Of a DNA stretch of 64,000 bases, positions 34,671 through 42,193 are shown piece after piece. The notes below the pieces were generated by a model. It saw nothing but the letters and a program-made list of their open reading frames with translations, made no database searches and was not told the DNA's origin. Source of the stretch: JAAXKN01 sp050259615 (lineage in GTDB: Bacteria > Bacteroidota > Ignavibacteria > Ignavibacteriales > SURF-24); assembly GCA_050259615.1 (NCBI GenBank), contig JBLNAZ010000014.1:23970-87969 (forward strand). The letters are read 5' to 3'. Numbering within the stretch: the stretch's first letter is position 1; every line of letters begins with the position of its first letter. Both the position numbers and the translations under genes were made by a program.

Positions 34671-34864
34671 TAATAAACCCTGACCTGTGAAAGAGGGCTA
34701 TTCATAAAGAAAAAATAAAGCTCCTAATTGATAGCCACAGTCCCTAATGCTATAGATTAATGCCCCAATTCCGGGGCTTTAATCCCACATCTTCTCCTTT
34801 TTTCAGCTTTTATATATTCCCGCCTTTCCGTATTTTTAATATTAAAAGAAATCAGAGGGAAATA

Positions 34865-36517
34865 ATGAACCAAGACTTTAAAAAAGCGATGGAAAACTAC
34901 CTGGAAAAGACCCAAAAGGCCAAAAATACAGGTATGAAGTACACTTCTGTTAGCGGCGAACCTGTTAACGTGCTATATACACCTAAGGATACAGAAAATC
35001 AGGATTATATGAGGGATCTGGGCTTCCCGGGTGAATACCCTTATACAAGAGGAATACATTCAAACGGCTACAGGGGGAAGATCTGGACGATGCGCCAGTT
35101 CGCGGGCTTCGGCACCCCGGAGGATACTAACGAAAGATTCCACTACCTCCTTAATCACGGTCAGACGGGACTTTCCGTGGCTTTCGACCTTCCAACACTT
35201 ATGGGATGGGATTCGGACGCCCCTTTGAGCAAAGGGGAAGTGGGTATCTGCGGCGTTGCGGTTTCATCGCTGGAAGATATGGAAATACTCTTTAAGAATA
35301 TTCCGCTCGGCAAGGTTTCAACTTCCATGACCATAAATTCACCTGCTGCAATGATGTTTGCTTTCTATCTTGCCGTAGCCAGAAAGCAGGGGATCGATTT
35401 CAAAGAATTAAGAGGCACCCTTCAGAACGACATCCTGAAAGAGTACATTGCACAGAAGGAATTTATCTATCCTCCCAAGCCCTCAATGCGCATTATTTCC
35501 GATATGATTGAATACTGCACCAACGAAGTTCCCCAGTGGAATCCTGTTTCTGTTAGCGGATACCATATAAGGGAAGCCGGCTCAACGGCCGTCCAGGAAC
35601 TGGCATTCACACTTGCAGACGGATTTGCATATATTGAAGACTGCATCGAAAGGGGAATGGACGTTGATGAATTTGCTCCCAGAATATCTTTCTTCTTTAA
35701 CTCGCACCTCGACTTTTTTGAAGAAATTGCAAAGTACCGCGCAGCGCGCAGGATCTATGCAAAAAGAATGAAAGAAAAGTACGGAGCTAAGAACCCAAGG
35801 AGCTGGTGGCTCCGCTTCCATACTCAGACTGCAGGCGCAACACTGACAGCCCAGCAGCCCGAAAACAATATCATAAGAACCGCCTATCAGGCTCTTGCTG
35901 CTGTTATGGGAGGCACACAGTCGCTCCATACAAACTCAATGGATGAAACTCTGGCCCTCCCGAGTGAAAAAGCCGTTAAAATTGCGCTCAGAACACAGCA
36001 GCTTATTGCCTATGAAACAGGTGTAATAAATTCGGTGGACCCTCTTGGAGGAAGCTATTACGTTGAGGCTCTTACAGACAAGATGGAAAAGAAGGCAAAT
36101 GAAATTTTTGAACGCATTGACGCCTTTGGAGGTGTTATTGGTGCAATTGAGGCAGGATATTTCCAGAAGGAGATTGCCGACAGTGCCTACCGTTATCAGC
36201 TTGAGCTCGAAAGAAAAGAAAAGTTCATTGTAGGCGTAAATGAATTTGTTGAAGAGGAAGAGAAAATAGATATTCCTATTCTTACAATCTCGCCAGAAGT
36301 TGAGAAGAAACAGGTCCAGAGGCTTTCTGAGCTTAAGCAGTCAAGAAACCAGGAGAAGGTGAATGAATCGCTGAAGGAAATAGCACAGGCTGCAGTGGAC
36401 GGACGTAATCTTATGCCCGTCTTTATAAAAGCCTCCGAAAACTATGTCACCTTAGGTGAGATGGTCCATGAGCTTAAAAAGCCCTTTGGAATATATGAGG
36501 AAGTGGCGGTTTTCTAA
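34865..36517 (+). CDS. Acyl-CoA mutase large subunit, isobutyryl-CoA mutase-like
   Basis: A 550-residue B12-dependent mutase subunit without the C-terminal B12-binding domain, like IcmA and archaeal MCM alpha. ATG 34865 with GAGGG upstream; an upstream open frame start at 34760 adds a non-family leader. Motifs: RGIHSNGYRGKIWTMRQFAGF, GLSVAFDLPTLMGWDSD, LQNDILKEYIAQKEFIYPP, SGYHIREAGS, FHTQTAGATLTAQQPENNIIRTA, QSLHTNSMDE. The two substrate-specificity positions are Phe79 and Gln197. They correspond to Phe80/Gln198 of isobutyryl-CoA mutase, against Tyr89/Arg207 in methylmalonyl-CoA mutase; the spacing to the catalytic His (His234) is exactly conserved. The small B12-binding subunit is not in this window. 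Confidence 0.88.
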   Translation: MNQDFKKAMENYLEKTQKAKNTGMKYTSVSGEPVNVLYTPKDTENQDYMRDLGFPGEYPYTRGIHSNGYRGKIWTMRQFAGFGTPEDTNERFHYLLNHGQTGLSVAFDLPTLMGWDSDAPLSKGEVGICGVAVSSLEDMEILFKNIPLGKVSTSMTINSPAAMMFAFYLAVARKQGIDFKELRGTLQNDILKEYIAQKEFIYPPKPSMRIISDMIEYCTNEVPQWNPVSVSGYHIREAGSTAVQELAFTLADGFAYIEDCIERGMDVDEFAPRISFFFNSHLDFFEEIAKYRAARRIYAKRMKEKYGAKNPRSWWLRFHTQTAGATLTAQQPENNIIRTAYQALAAVMGGTQSLHTNSMDETLALPSEKAVKIALRTQQLIAYETGVINSVDPLGGSYYVEALTDKMEKKANEIFERIDAFGGVIGAIEAGYFQKEIADSAYRYQLELERKEKFIVGVNEFVEEEEKIDIPILTISPEVEKKQVQRLSELKQSRNQEKVNESLKEIAQAAVDGRNLMPVFIKASENYVTLGEMVHELKKPFGIYEEVAVF

Positions 36518-36560
36518 ATTCAGTTTGTAACTGATTCTGATATGCAGGTCTTTTCTTTTT

Positions 36561-36600
36561 GAGGCCGCCGGGAATATGATTCCCAGCGGCCTCTTTCTAT
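36561..36600 (+). terminator. Intrinsic terminator after the mutase gene
   Basis: GAGGCCGC (plus GGGAAT) pairs with ATTCCC (plus GCGGCCTC) around an ATG loop, with one mismatch, followed by TTTCTATT. Confidence 0.85.
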
Positions 36601-36688
36601 TAGATTTCCGCCCTGCCCGTTTTGCTAAAAGTGAATAAAAAGCATATATTTTATCTGTAAATAAAGGAAATAATTTAAACGGGCGAAA

Positions 36689-37603
36689 ATGGGGCAATCT
36701 GCTGATATTGTTTATTCCAATACACTTTGGACACAGGTATCTAACTACCTGAAGCTGCTGCGTGTAACGCAGTGGATCAAAAACCTGTTCGTTTTTGTCC
36801 CGCTTCTATTCTCCAAGAACCTTTTTAATGCGAATTATTTTCTGCTGGTACTGCTGGCGTTTCTGGCTTTCTGCCTTACCTCAAGCGCCGTTTACGTTAT
36901 GAACGACCTTTTTGACGTGGAAAGCGACAGGCTTCATCCCCGGAAGAAGACAAGACCCATTGCAAGCGGCCAAATTTCAGAAAAAAGCGCATTTATTACA
37001 ATTTTAATTCTTGCCATTGGTATTTTTGCGCTTGTCTATAAACTTAACGTCACTTTTATTCTCGCCCTTACAGGCTATATAGCACTTAACATACTGTATT
37101 CGGTAGTATTAAAGCACCTTGTAATAATCGACATTATGAGCATTGCCGCGGGTTTTATGTTTAGAGTTCTGGCAGGTGCCTACGTGCTATCGGTCTATGT
37201 CTCGAGCTGGCTTATACTTACAACACTTTTTATTTCTTTGTTTCTGGCCATTATGAAACGCCGCTCCGAGCTCAGCTTAAACCCGATGGAAGGGGGAAGC
37301 ACGAGGAAGGTACTCTCGGAATATTCCATCAGCTTTACCGAGCAGATGGCCACTATTTCAGCTGCAGGCGTTATAATCTGCTACGCTCTTTATTCGGTCT
37401 CGGAAAGGACGATAAACTACCTGCACAGCGAGAACCTCGTGTATACGACTATTTTTGTTGTTTTCGGGATCTTCAGGTTTATGTATCTTGTTTATAAAAA
37501 GAGCAAGGGTGAGAATGCTACGGAAGTAATGATGACTGACGTCCCGATGATTGTAAATATAGTCCTTTACGTCTTAACGGCAATTTATATAGTCTATTTT
37601 TAA
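36689..37603 (+). CDS. UbiA prenyltransferase, decaprenyl-phosphate phosphoribosyltransferase type
   Basis: The 304-residue integral membrane protein with about nine helices has the first Asp motif NDLFDVESDRLHP (Asn72-His83, with Asp73/76/80) and a KTRPIASG run that belongs to the DPPR-synthase group of UbiA rather than to quinone or heme prenyltransferases. These enzymes move 5-phosphoribose from PRPP onto polyprenyl phosphate, the first step to decaprenyl-phospho-arabinose in mycobacteria, and ribose-lipid carriers in other bacteria. The product could feed a ribose- or arabinose-bearing glycan. Start ATG 36689 has little ribosome site. The CNNM gene follows 21 bases later. Confidence 0.82.
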   Translation: MGQSADIVYSNTLWTQVSNYLKLLRVTQWIKNLFVFVPLLFSKNLFNANYFLLVLLAFLAFCLTSSAVYVMNDLFDVESDRLHPRKKTRPIASGQISEKSAFITILILAIGIFALVYKLNVTFILALTGYIALNILYSVVLKHLVIIDIMSIAAGFMFRVLAGAYVLSVYVSSWLILTTLFISLFLAIMKRRSELSLNPMEGGSTRKVLSEYSISFTEQMATISAAGVIICYALYSVSERTINYLHSENLVYTTIFVVFGIFRFMYLVYKKSKGENATEVMMTDVPMIVNIVLYVLTAIYIVYF

Positions 37604-37624
37604 CATGAATCCATAAAGTTTTAT

Positions 37625-38854
37625 ATGGTCTGGCAGATTACTGTACTCGTATTATTAATTGTTTTCAGCGCATTTTTCTCCTCGGCGGAATTTGCGTTTG
37701 TTGTTGCAAACAGGATAAAGTTTGAGATAAAGGCACGTAAGAACAACCTGGCAGGCAAGACAGCCCTATATTTCTTCGACTCATCGCAGATATTTTTCTC
37801 CACCATTTTAATCGGCAACAACATTGTTAATATTACATTTACCTCCATTATAACGCTTTTTCTGGGCTATTATTTCCATCTTTCTGACCTGAGCATACTT
37901 GTCATATCTACATCTGTACTGCTGTTCTTTGGTGAACTTCTTCCAAAGTACATGGCAAGGGAAATGGCCGACCGCGTCCTTATGGCAACAATTGTTCCTG
38001 TCAGAGCCGTTACATTTATCTTCTATCCGGTTGTTAAACTGACCTCACTGGTTTCAAAATTCTTCTCCCGCGGTGAAAATGTCCGCGAGGAAAGCATTAA
38101 CATGCTTTTCAGCCGGCAGGAGATTCAGATGCTGGTAAGGGAAAGCCAGGAAGCGGGATTGGTAAACGAAAGTGAAACTGATATTCTGACAAGAATAATT
38201 GAGCTAGGCGACCAGAGGGTATATGAGGTAATGCGTCCGAGGACGGATATTGTGGGGGTGGAAATTTCCAGCACGCTCAATGAAGTTCTGCAGGTTTTTA
38301 TCGATTCCGGGTATTCCAAAATTCCGGTGTATGAGGATAACCTGGATAATATTAAAGGCGTCGTTCTGGCCTACGACCTCTTCAAAAATCCGCCTAACCT
38401 TGAGGCCGTAATGCGCCCTGTTATATTCGTTCCCGATACGAAGAAGAGTACCGAAATGCTGAAGGAATTCTCCACCAAAAGGGTGTCTTTTGCGGTTGCC
38501 GTGGATGAATTTGGCGGAACGGCAGGAATTCTGACTATGGAAGATATTATTGAAGAGCTCCTTGGCGAGATCAGGGATGAATTCGATACAGACGACGAAA
38601 TATGCAGGAATGTGGGAGAAAATACATATCTCATCGGCGGGAAGGTGGAAATTGATTACATTAACGACGAGCTGAACCTTAATATACCTGAAGGCGACTA
38701 CGCCACCATAGGGGGCTATATTACTTCCAATATAGGAAGAATACCCCTGCAGGGTGAAAACCTTACAATTGACAGGTACAAAATCCACATCATCCGCTCT
38801 GCACAGATTAGAATTGAGCTGGTTAGGGTAACAGTAATAACGGAAGAAGAGTAG
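37625..38854 (+). CDS. CNNM/CorC-type transporter (hemolysin family)
   Basis: The 409-residue product has a DUF21 membrane domain with four helices (about 1-185; IFFSTILIGNNIVNITFTSI, LFFGELLPKYMAREMADRV with the PK(Y/S)xA motif). Then come two CBS domains (about 200-330; MRPRTDIVGVEIS, YSKIPVYEDNLDNIKGVV, DEFGGTAGILTMEDIIEELLGEI) and a CorC_HlyC domain at the end (about 345-405; YLIGGKVEIDYIN, YATIGGYITSNIGRIP). The family exports Mg2+ or Na+/Mg2+, gated by ATP/Mg on the CBS pair, despite the old hemolysin name. The start is downstream of UbiA and the genes are likely co-transcribed. It converges on the LysE gene with only 24 bases between. Confidence 0.9.
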   Translation: MVWQITVLVLLIVFSAFFSSAEFAFVVANRIKFEIKARKNNLAGKTALYFFDSSQIFFSTILIGNNIVNITFTSIITLFLGYYFHLSDLSILVISTSVLLFFGELLPKYMAREMADRVLMATIVPVRAVTFIFYPVVKLTSLVSKFFSRGENVREESINMLFSRQEIQMLVRESQEAGLVNESETDILTRIIELGDQRVYEVMRPRTDIVGVEISSTLNEVLQVFIDSGYSKIPVYEDNLDNIKGVVLAYDLFKNPPNLEAVMRPVIFVPDTKKSTEMLKEFSTKRVSFAVAVDEFGGTAGILTMEDIIEELLGEIRDEFDTDDEICRNVGENTYLIGGKVEIDYINDELNLNIPEGDYATIGGYITSNIGRIPLQGENLTIDRYKIHIIRSAQIRIELVRVTVITEEE

Positions 38855-38878
38855 TCAGCCCGGTGAATAAATTTACCC

Positions 38879-39493
38879 CTATAAATAAACTTTAGCGCCC
38901 GCCCATAGTTCATAAAGTCCGAAGGCCAGCAGGGCAATAGCTGAAATTCCAATAAGTGTTTTATTAAGCTTAGGCCCCAGATTCCTTGCCGTGGCAAAAA
39001 TACCTGTTATTGCCCCCAGAATAATTATGATCGTTGTATAAAAGCTTACAAGGAGCACAATCCCGTAAGAAGGGTTTGCATGCCACCCCTTTATCAGCTG
39101 CGGCCCCATTACAAGGCTCCAGCCTAAGTAAGGGTTTGGATTTAAGAAATTTACAACTGCAGCCTTAAGGAGCGTCTGAGCGGGGGACAGATGACTCAAG
39201 GAGTTTTTAAAACTGTAGTTTTTCCACGATTTGTATGCGCTCAACGACAGATATAAAAGAAAAAGTCCTCCTAAAATCTGGAGTATGCTTATCATAAATG
39301 GAGATATGTGGCTTAAGAGAAATAATATAATCAGGATTATAGGCCCGTCGCTGATGAGCGGGGCCATAGTGGCAGGAAGTGTTGTTCTCCAGCCTTTTGA
39401 AAGAGTCTGTGAAATAAGATAGGTCGTAAGCGGCCCCGGCTGAACAGCAGCGGCAAAGGCAAATGTAAAACCGAAAACAATATATTCAAACAT
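38879..39493 (-). CDS. LysE family amino-acid exporter
   Basis: The 204-residue product has six membrane helices and the LysE/RhtB motif near the N-terminus (FAFAAAVQPGPLTTYLISQTLSKGW), plus LQILGGLFLLYLSLSAYKSW and NFLNPNPYLGWSLVMGP. The family exports amino acids or other small metabolites across the inner membrane; the substrate cannot be told. Single gene, next to the UroD-methyltransferase unit on the same strand (61-base gap), which may be transcribed with it. Confidence 0.88.
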   Translation of the reverse strand: MFEYIVFGFTFAFAAAVQPGPLTTYLISQTLSKGWRTTLPATMAPLISDGPIILIILFLLSHISPFMISILQILGGLFLLYLSLSAYKSWKNYSFKNSLSHLSPAQTLLKAAVVNFLNPNPYLGWSLVMGPQLIKGWHANPSYGIVLLVSFYTTIIIILGAITGIFATARNLGPKLNKTLIGISAIALLAFGLYELWAGAKVYL

Positions 39494-39553
39494 AAATAAA
39501 TTTTCTTCCTGCTTAAGTTGCCGTGCTGTTGAGCCATATATGGTAAATTTTAA

Positions 39554-40579
39554 CTAATAAACGCCGAATTCCCTTGCTGCTTCAAGCAGCGCAAGGTAAT
39601 TATCGTAGTTAACGTACTCCGGGATGCTGTTGCCGCTTCCGATACAGTAGCCTCCGTTATAGGCGGCCTTCTCAACATTTTCTTTTACCTTTTGTCTGAT
39701 CTCTTCCTTCGTTCCGCGGCACAGAAGATCCACGTCAACGTGCCCAATCAGGCAGAGCCTGTCGCCGTACTTTTCCTTTACGTCCCTAATATCCATTGCC
39801 TTGGGCTCAATTGGATGAAGAGCGTTCACGCCGCAGTCAACTATTCTGTCGAATACATCCCACAGAACGCCGTCGGTATGGTACATTAAAGGCTTGTTAT
39901 ATTTTTTAGCAAGGTCGCCTATTTTCTTAAGCCAGGGGAAAAAATACCTGTCGAGCACTTCGGGGCCCATTAATAGTCCGTTTGTGTAGGCTATATCGTC
40001 TGTAAACCAGATTACGTCCACGGCATCACTCTCGGCGAAGTATTCGAACATGCTAAGTACAAGGTTTCCCACTTTGTCGTTAATTGCATCAATCAGCTCC
40101 GGGTTCTCGAACAGTGCCATTGAGAACCCCTCAAAACCCATCATTTCCCAGGTCATTGTGAATATATCGCCGTACTGACCTATTACTCCCATTCCTTCTG
40201 GCAGAAGCCCGCGCACCCTTTCAAACTTTGAATAATCAAAATCAGATTTTTCGGGGAACTTGTATTTTTCAAATGTTTCCCAGGAGGAGATAACGCCTTC
40301 TGATTCGGAAGCCCATTTAATTCTCATGGTTCCGTCTTCATTAAAGGTGAGATTGTTGCTGACTCCGATCTTCAGCGGATTAAAGTCGGCAGCGGGCTGG
40401 ACCTTTACATAATCGTACCCTGCCTTATGCCAGAATTCAATATCATCTTCAAGCGTTAAAATATCACGGCCGATAATCCTCTTTTTTATTACAGGATGGA
40501 CACCGAGTTCGCAGACCGGAATATGGCTTCCTTTTCCGCCGCGCAGTGTTTTTATAAAATTATCAATATCAGGTTTCAT
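39554..40579 (-). CDS. Uroporphyrinogen-decarboxylase-fold corrinoid methyltransferase
   Basis: From ATG 40579 the product is 341 residues of a TIM-barrel URO-D family enzyme (COG0407). The region MYHTDGVLWDVFDRIVDCGVNALHPIEPKAMD (positions 232-263) and IGHVDVDLLCRGT (278-290) are the family's C-terminal core; His234, His280, Cys287 and Cys312 are candidates for metal or substrate binding. This group includes methylcobamide:thiol methyltransferases such as MtaA and also unrelated decarboxylases. It is not HemE because the N-terminal Arg substrate clamp is not seen. Its corrinoid partner gene (40621) lies directly upstream, 41 bases away, which supports methyl transfer to or from B12. Confidence 0.85.
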   Translation of the reverse strand: MKPDIDNFIKTLRGGKGSHIPVCELGVHPVIKKRIIGRDILTLEDDIEFWHKAGYDYVKVQPAADFNPLKIGVSNNLTFNEDGTMRIKWASESEGVISSWETFEKYKFPEKSDFDYSKFERVRGLLPEGMGVIGQYGDIFTMTWEMMGFEGFSMALFENPELIDAINDKVGNLVLSMFEYFAESDAVDVIWFTDDIAYTNGLLMGPEVLDRYFFPWLKKIGDLAKKYNKPLMYHTDGVLWDVFDRIVDCGVNALHPIEPKAMDIRDVKEKYGDRLCLIGHVDVDLLCRGTKEEIRQKVKENVEKAAYNGGYCIGSGNSIPEYVNYDNYLALLEAAREFGVY

Positions 40580-40620
40580 TATAATTTCCGGTAATTCCAA
40601 TATTATTTGCGTGATTTGAA

Positions 40621-41289
40621 TTAGGCATTAACAAGCGTATCAAGATACTTTGCAAGACCGTGCGGGTCCTTGAAGTAGCCGTCGGCACCTATTTTATCGT
40701 TGAATTCTTTTGAAACCGGGGCTCCCCCAATAAAGACTTTAACGCCGCTGAATCTGTTTTTAATATCCCCGGTAATCTTTTCCATATTAAGCATTGTTGT
40801 AGTAAGAAGAGCGCTCAGGCCTGCCATCTTTGCATTATTTTTATCAATTGCTTCCAGGAACTTGTCAACGGGTGTGTTTGTCCCGAGGTCAATTACGTTC
40901 CATCCGCCCCCCTGAAGCACCATTTTTACTATATTTTTCCCAATATCGTGCATATCACCCTGCACAGTACCCATAATGAATGTTCCCTTATATTGAGCAT
41001 CGCCCCTTTCGAAATACGGGGCAAGATGCACCATTGCAGCCTTCATTGCTTTAGCTGAAATAAGCAGGTTGGGAATATAAACCTTGCCCGAGGCGAACTT
41101 TTCGCCTATTCTGTTCATTCCTGTTATAAGTCCGCCTGAAAGGATTTCACCTGGCGTCAGACCCGAAAGAAGAGCCTCCAGGGTCAGTTCCGAAGCACCT
41201 TTGCTTCCAATAAGTGCCGGAAGAAAAGAAGTTGTTTCATCAGCTTTCCCGATTTCAACGCATTCGGCAAGTTTTTCCAGAATTTCCAT
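40621..41289 (-). CDS. Corrinoid (B12-binding) methyl-carrier protein
   Basis: The 222-residue product has the two-domain build of MtaC/MtbC/MetH B12 modules. A helical cap (about 1-90, with LTPGEILSGGLITGMNRIGEKFASGKVYIPNLLISAKAM) is followed by a Rossmann B12 domain (100-222) with DMHDIGKN (112-119; His114 is the lower axial ligand), LGTNTPVDKF, LSALLTTTM and FIGGAPVS. It carries a methyl group on cobalamin between two methyltransferases. The URO-D-fold enzyme downstream is one; the substrate-specific partner is not in the window. ATG 41289 has a weak ribosome site. Confidence 0.9.
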   Translation of the reverse strand: MEILEKLAECVEIGKADETTSFLPALIGSKGASELTLEALLSGLTPGEILSGGLITGMNRIGEKFASGKVYIPNLLISAKAMKAAMVHLAPYFERGDAQYKGTFIMGTVQGDMHDIGKNIVKMVLQGGGWNVIDLGTNTPVDKFLEAIDKNNAKMAGLSALLTTTMLNMEKITGDIKNRFSGVKVFIGGAPVSKEFNDKIGADGYFKDPHGLAKYLDTLVNA

Positions 41290-41445
41290 TTTTACCTCAA
41301 TATAGTGTCAGGATAATTTAGCCGGTTTTCAGTATACCCGAAAAGTTGCAACAAAATTAATAAAAATCCAACAAAATAACCTGAATTTGAATGAATAAGG
41401 ATAAAATTAGGGAGTAAATACTTAAAGCTTTGTATGAAGGAAAAA

Positions 41446-41473
41446 TAAAAGGGCATCCCGGTAAGGATGCCCT
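41446..41473 (-). terminator. Intrinsic terminator for the AhpD-like gene
   Basis: AGGGCATCC-CGGTAA-GGATGCCCT (41450-41473), with the T-rich tail on the minus strand (read from AAAAATAAAA on +). Confidence 0.85.
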
Positions 41474-41489
41474 ATATATATATGGGTCT

Positions 41490-41891
41490 CTAAATCATTT
41501 CTGTCTGAGGGGTCTGAGAACGGGCAAATTCGACAGACTTGTCGATTTCCTGTTTGAACTCTTCAAACGGGATCTGCAGACCGTTCAGGTAAGCGCTCCA
41601 GCCCGCTGAAGCCTTTGCATAGTGTACTGCTGCCTGGATCTCTTCATCTGTGGCGCCGAAGAGCTTTGCCGCTGCCGTGTGGTAATATGCGCAATAACGG
41701 CACTTGGTAACAGCTGAAATTCCAAGGCCAATAAGCTCCCTGTATTTCTGGGGTATCGGGCCGTCATCGATCTGAAGCTTTTTAAACAGATCCCATTCGC
41801 TGCCTATAGTCTGATCCGGCAGTGTTTTAATAAAAGACGGTACTGCACCGAATATTTCCTCTACTTCTTTATATACTTGCTTACGATCCAT
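41490..41891 (-). CDS. Carboxymuconolactone-decarboxylase/AhpD-like protein
   Basis: The 133-residue product is an all-helical AhpD-fold protein with the motif KCRYCAYYHTAAAKLFGATDEEIQAA. The CxxC pair and the following His are the AhpD reductase signature (disulphide-based peroxidase reduction), present in many small CMD proteins. It may serve in oxidative stress, but this family is often misnamed and the substrate is unknown. Single gene with its own terminator. The 302-base gap on its upstream side (41892-42193) holds only the terminator of glnS at 42139-42172. Confidence 0.88.
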   Translation of the reverse strand: MDRKQVYKEVEEIFGAVPSFIKTLPDQTIGSEWDLFKKLQIDDGPIPQKYRELIGLGISAVTKCRYCAYYHTAAAKLFGATDEEIQAAVHYAKASAGWSAYLNGLQIPFEEFKQEIDKSVEFARSQTPQTEMI

Positions 41892-42138
41892 ATCCTACTC
41901 ACTTTCCTGTGCCGGGAATACTCCCCGGGCATTTAGTTGTGTAAAAATAAATTATAATTATGCAGGCATTGCCGCACAACGCCTATGAATTTATTTAATG
42001 TGAGTACTGAAATAACCGGATCTCATTTTCAGTACCATTACAGTGCTGGTTTAAGAAGATAGGATGGAATTAATTTACTGTTTTTTAATATAGTAGCAAG
42101 CATTTTTCAAAGGCAAAAAAATGGTACCTGAAAGATAA

Positions 42139-42172
42139 TAAAAAAGGGCGGAAGAGATCTCTTCCGCCCTTT
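42139..42172 (-). terminator. Perfect 30-base palindromic terminator of glnS
   Basis: AAAGGGCGGAAGAGA and TCTCTTCCGCCCTTT (42143-42172) pair completely with no loop bases left over; the minus-strand transcript then reads into Ts. Confidence 0.9.
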
Positions 42173-42193
42173 AGCTTGTGCTTTACTGAAAAA

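Noticed and set aside
34760..34864. Upstream extension of the acyl-CoA mutase, and the small hairpin GCCCC-AATTCC-GGGGC at 34762-34777
   Set aside because: The extension has no family similarity and the ATG at 34865 has a good ribosome site. The hairpin lacks a convincing T-run, so I do not call it a terminator.
41290..41489. Possible cobalamin riboswitch upstream of the corrinoid gene
   Set aside because: The B12-box (GCCACTG-like) and the long structured leader are not present in the 200 bases.
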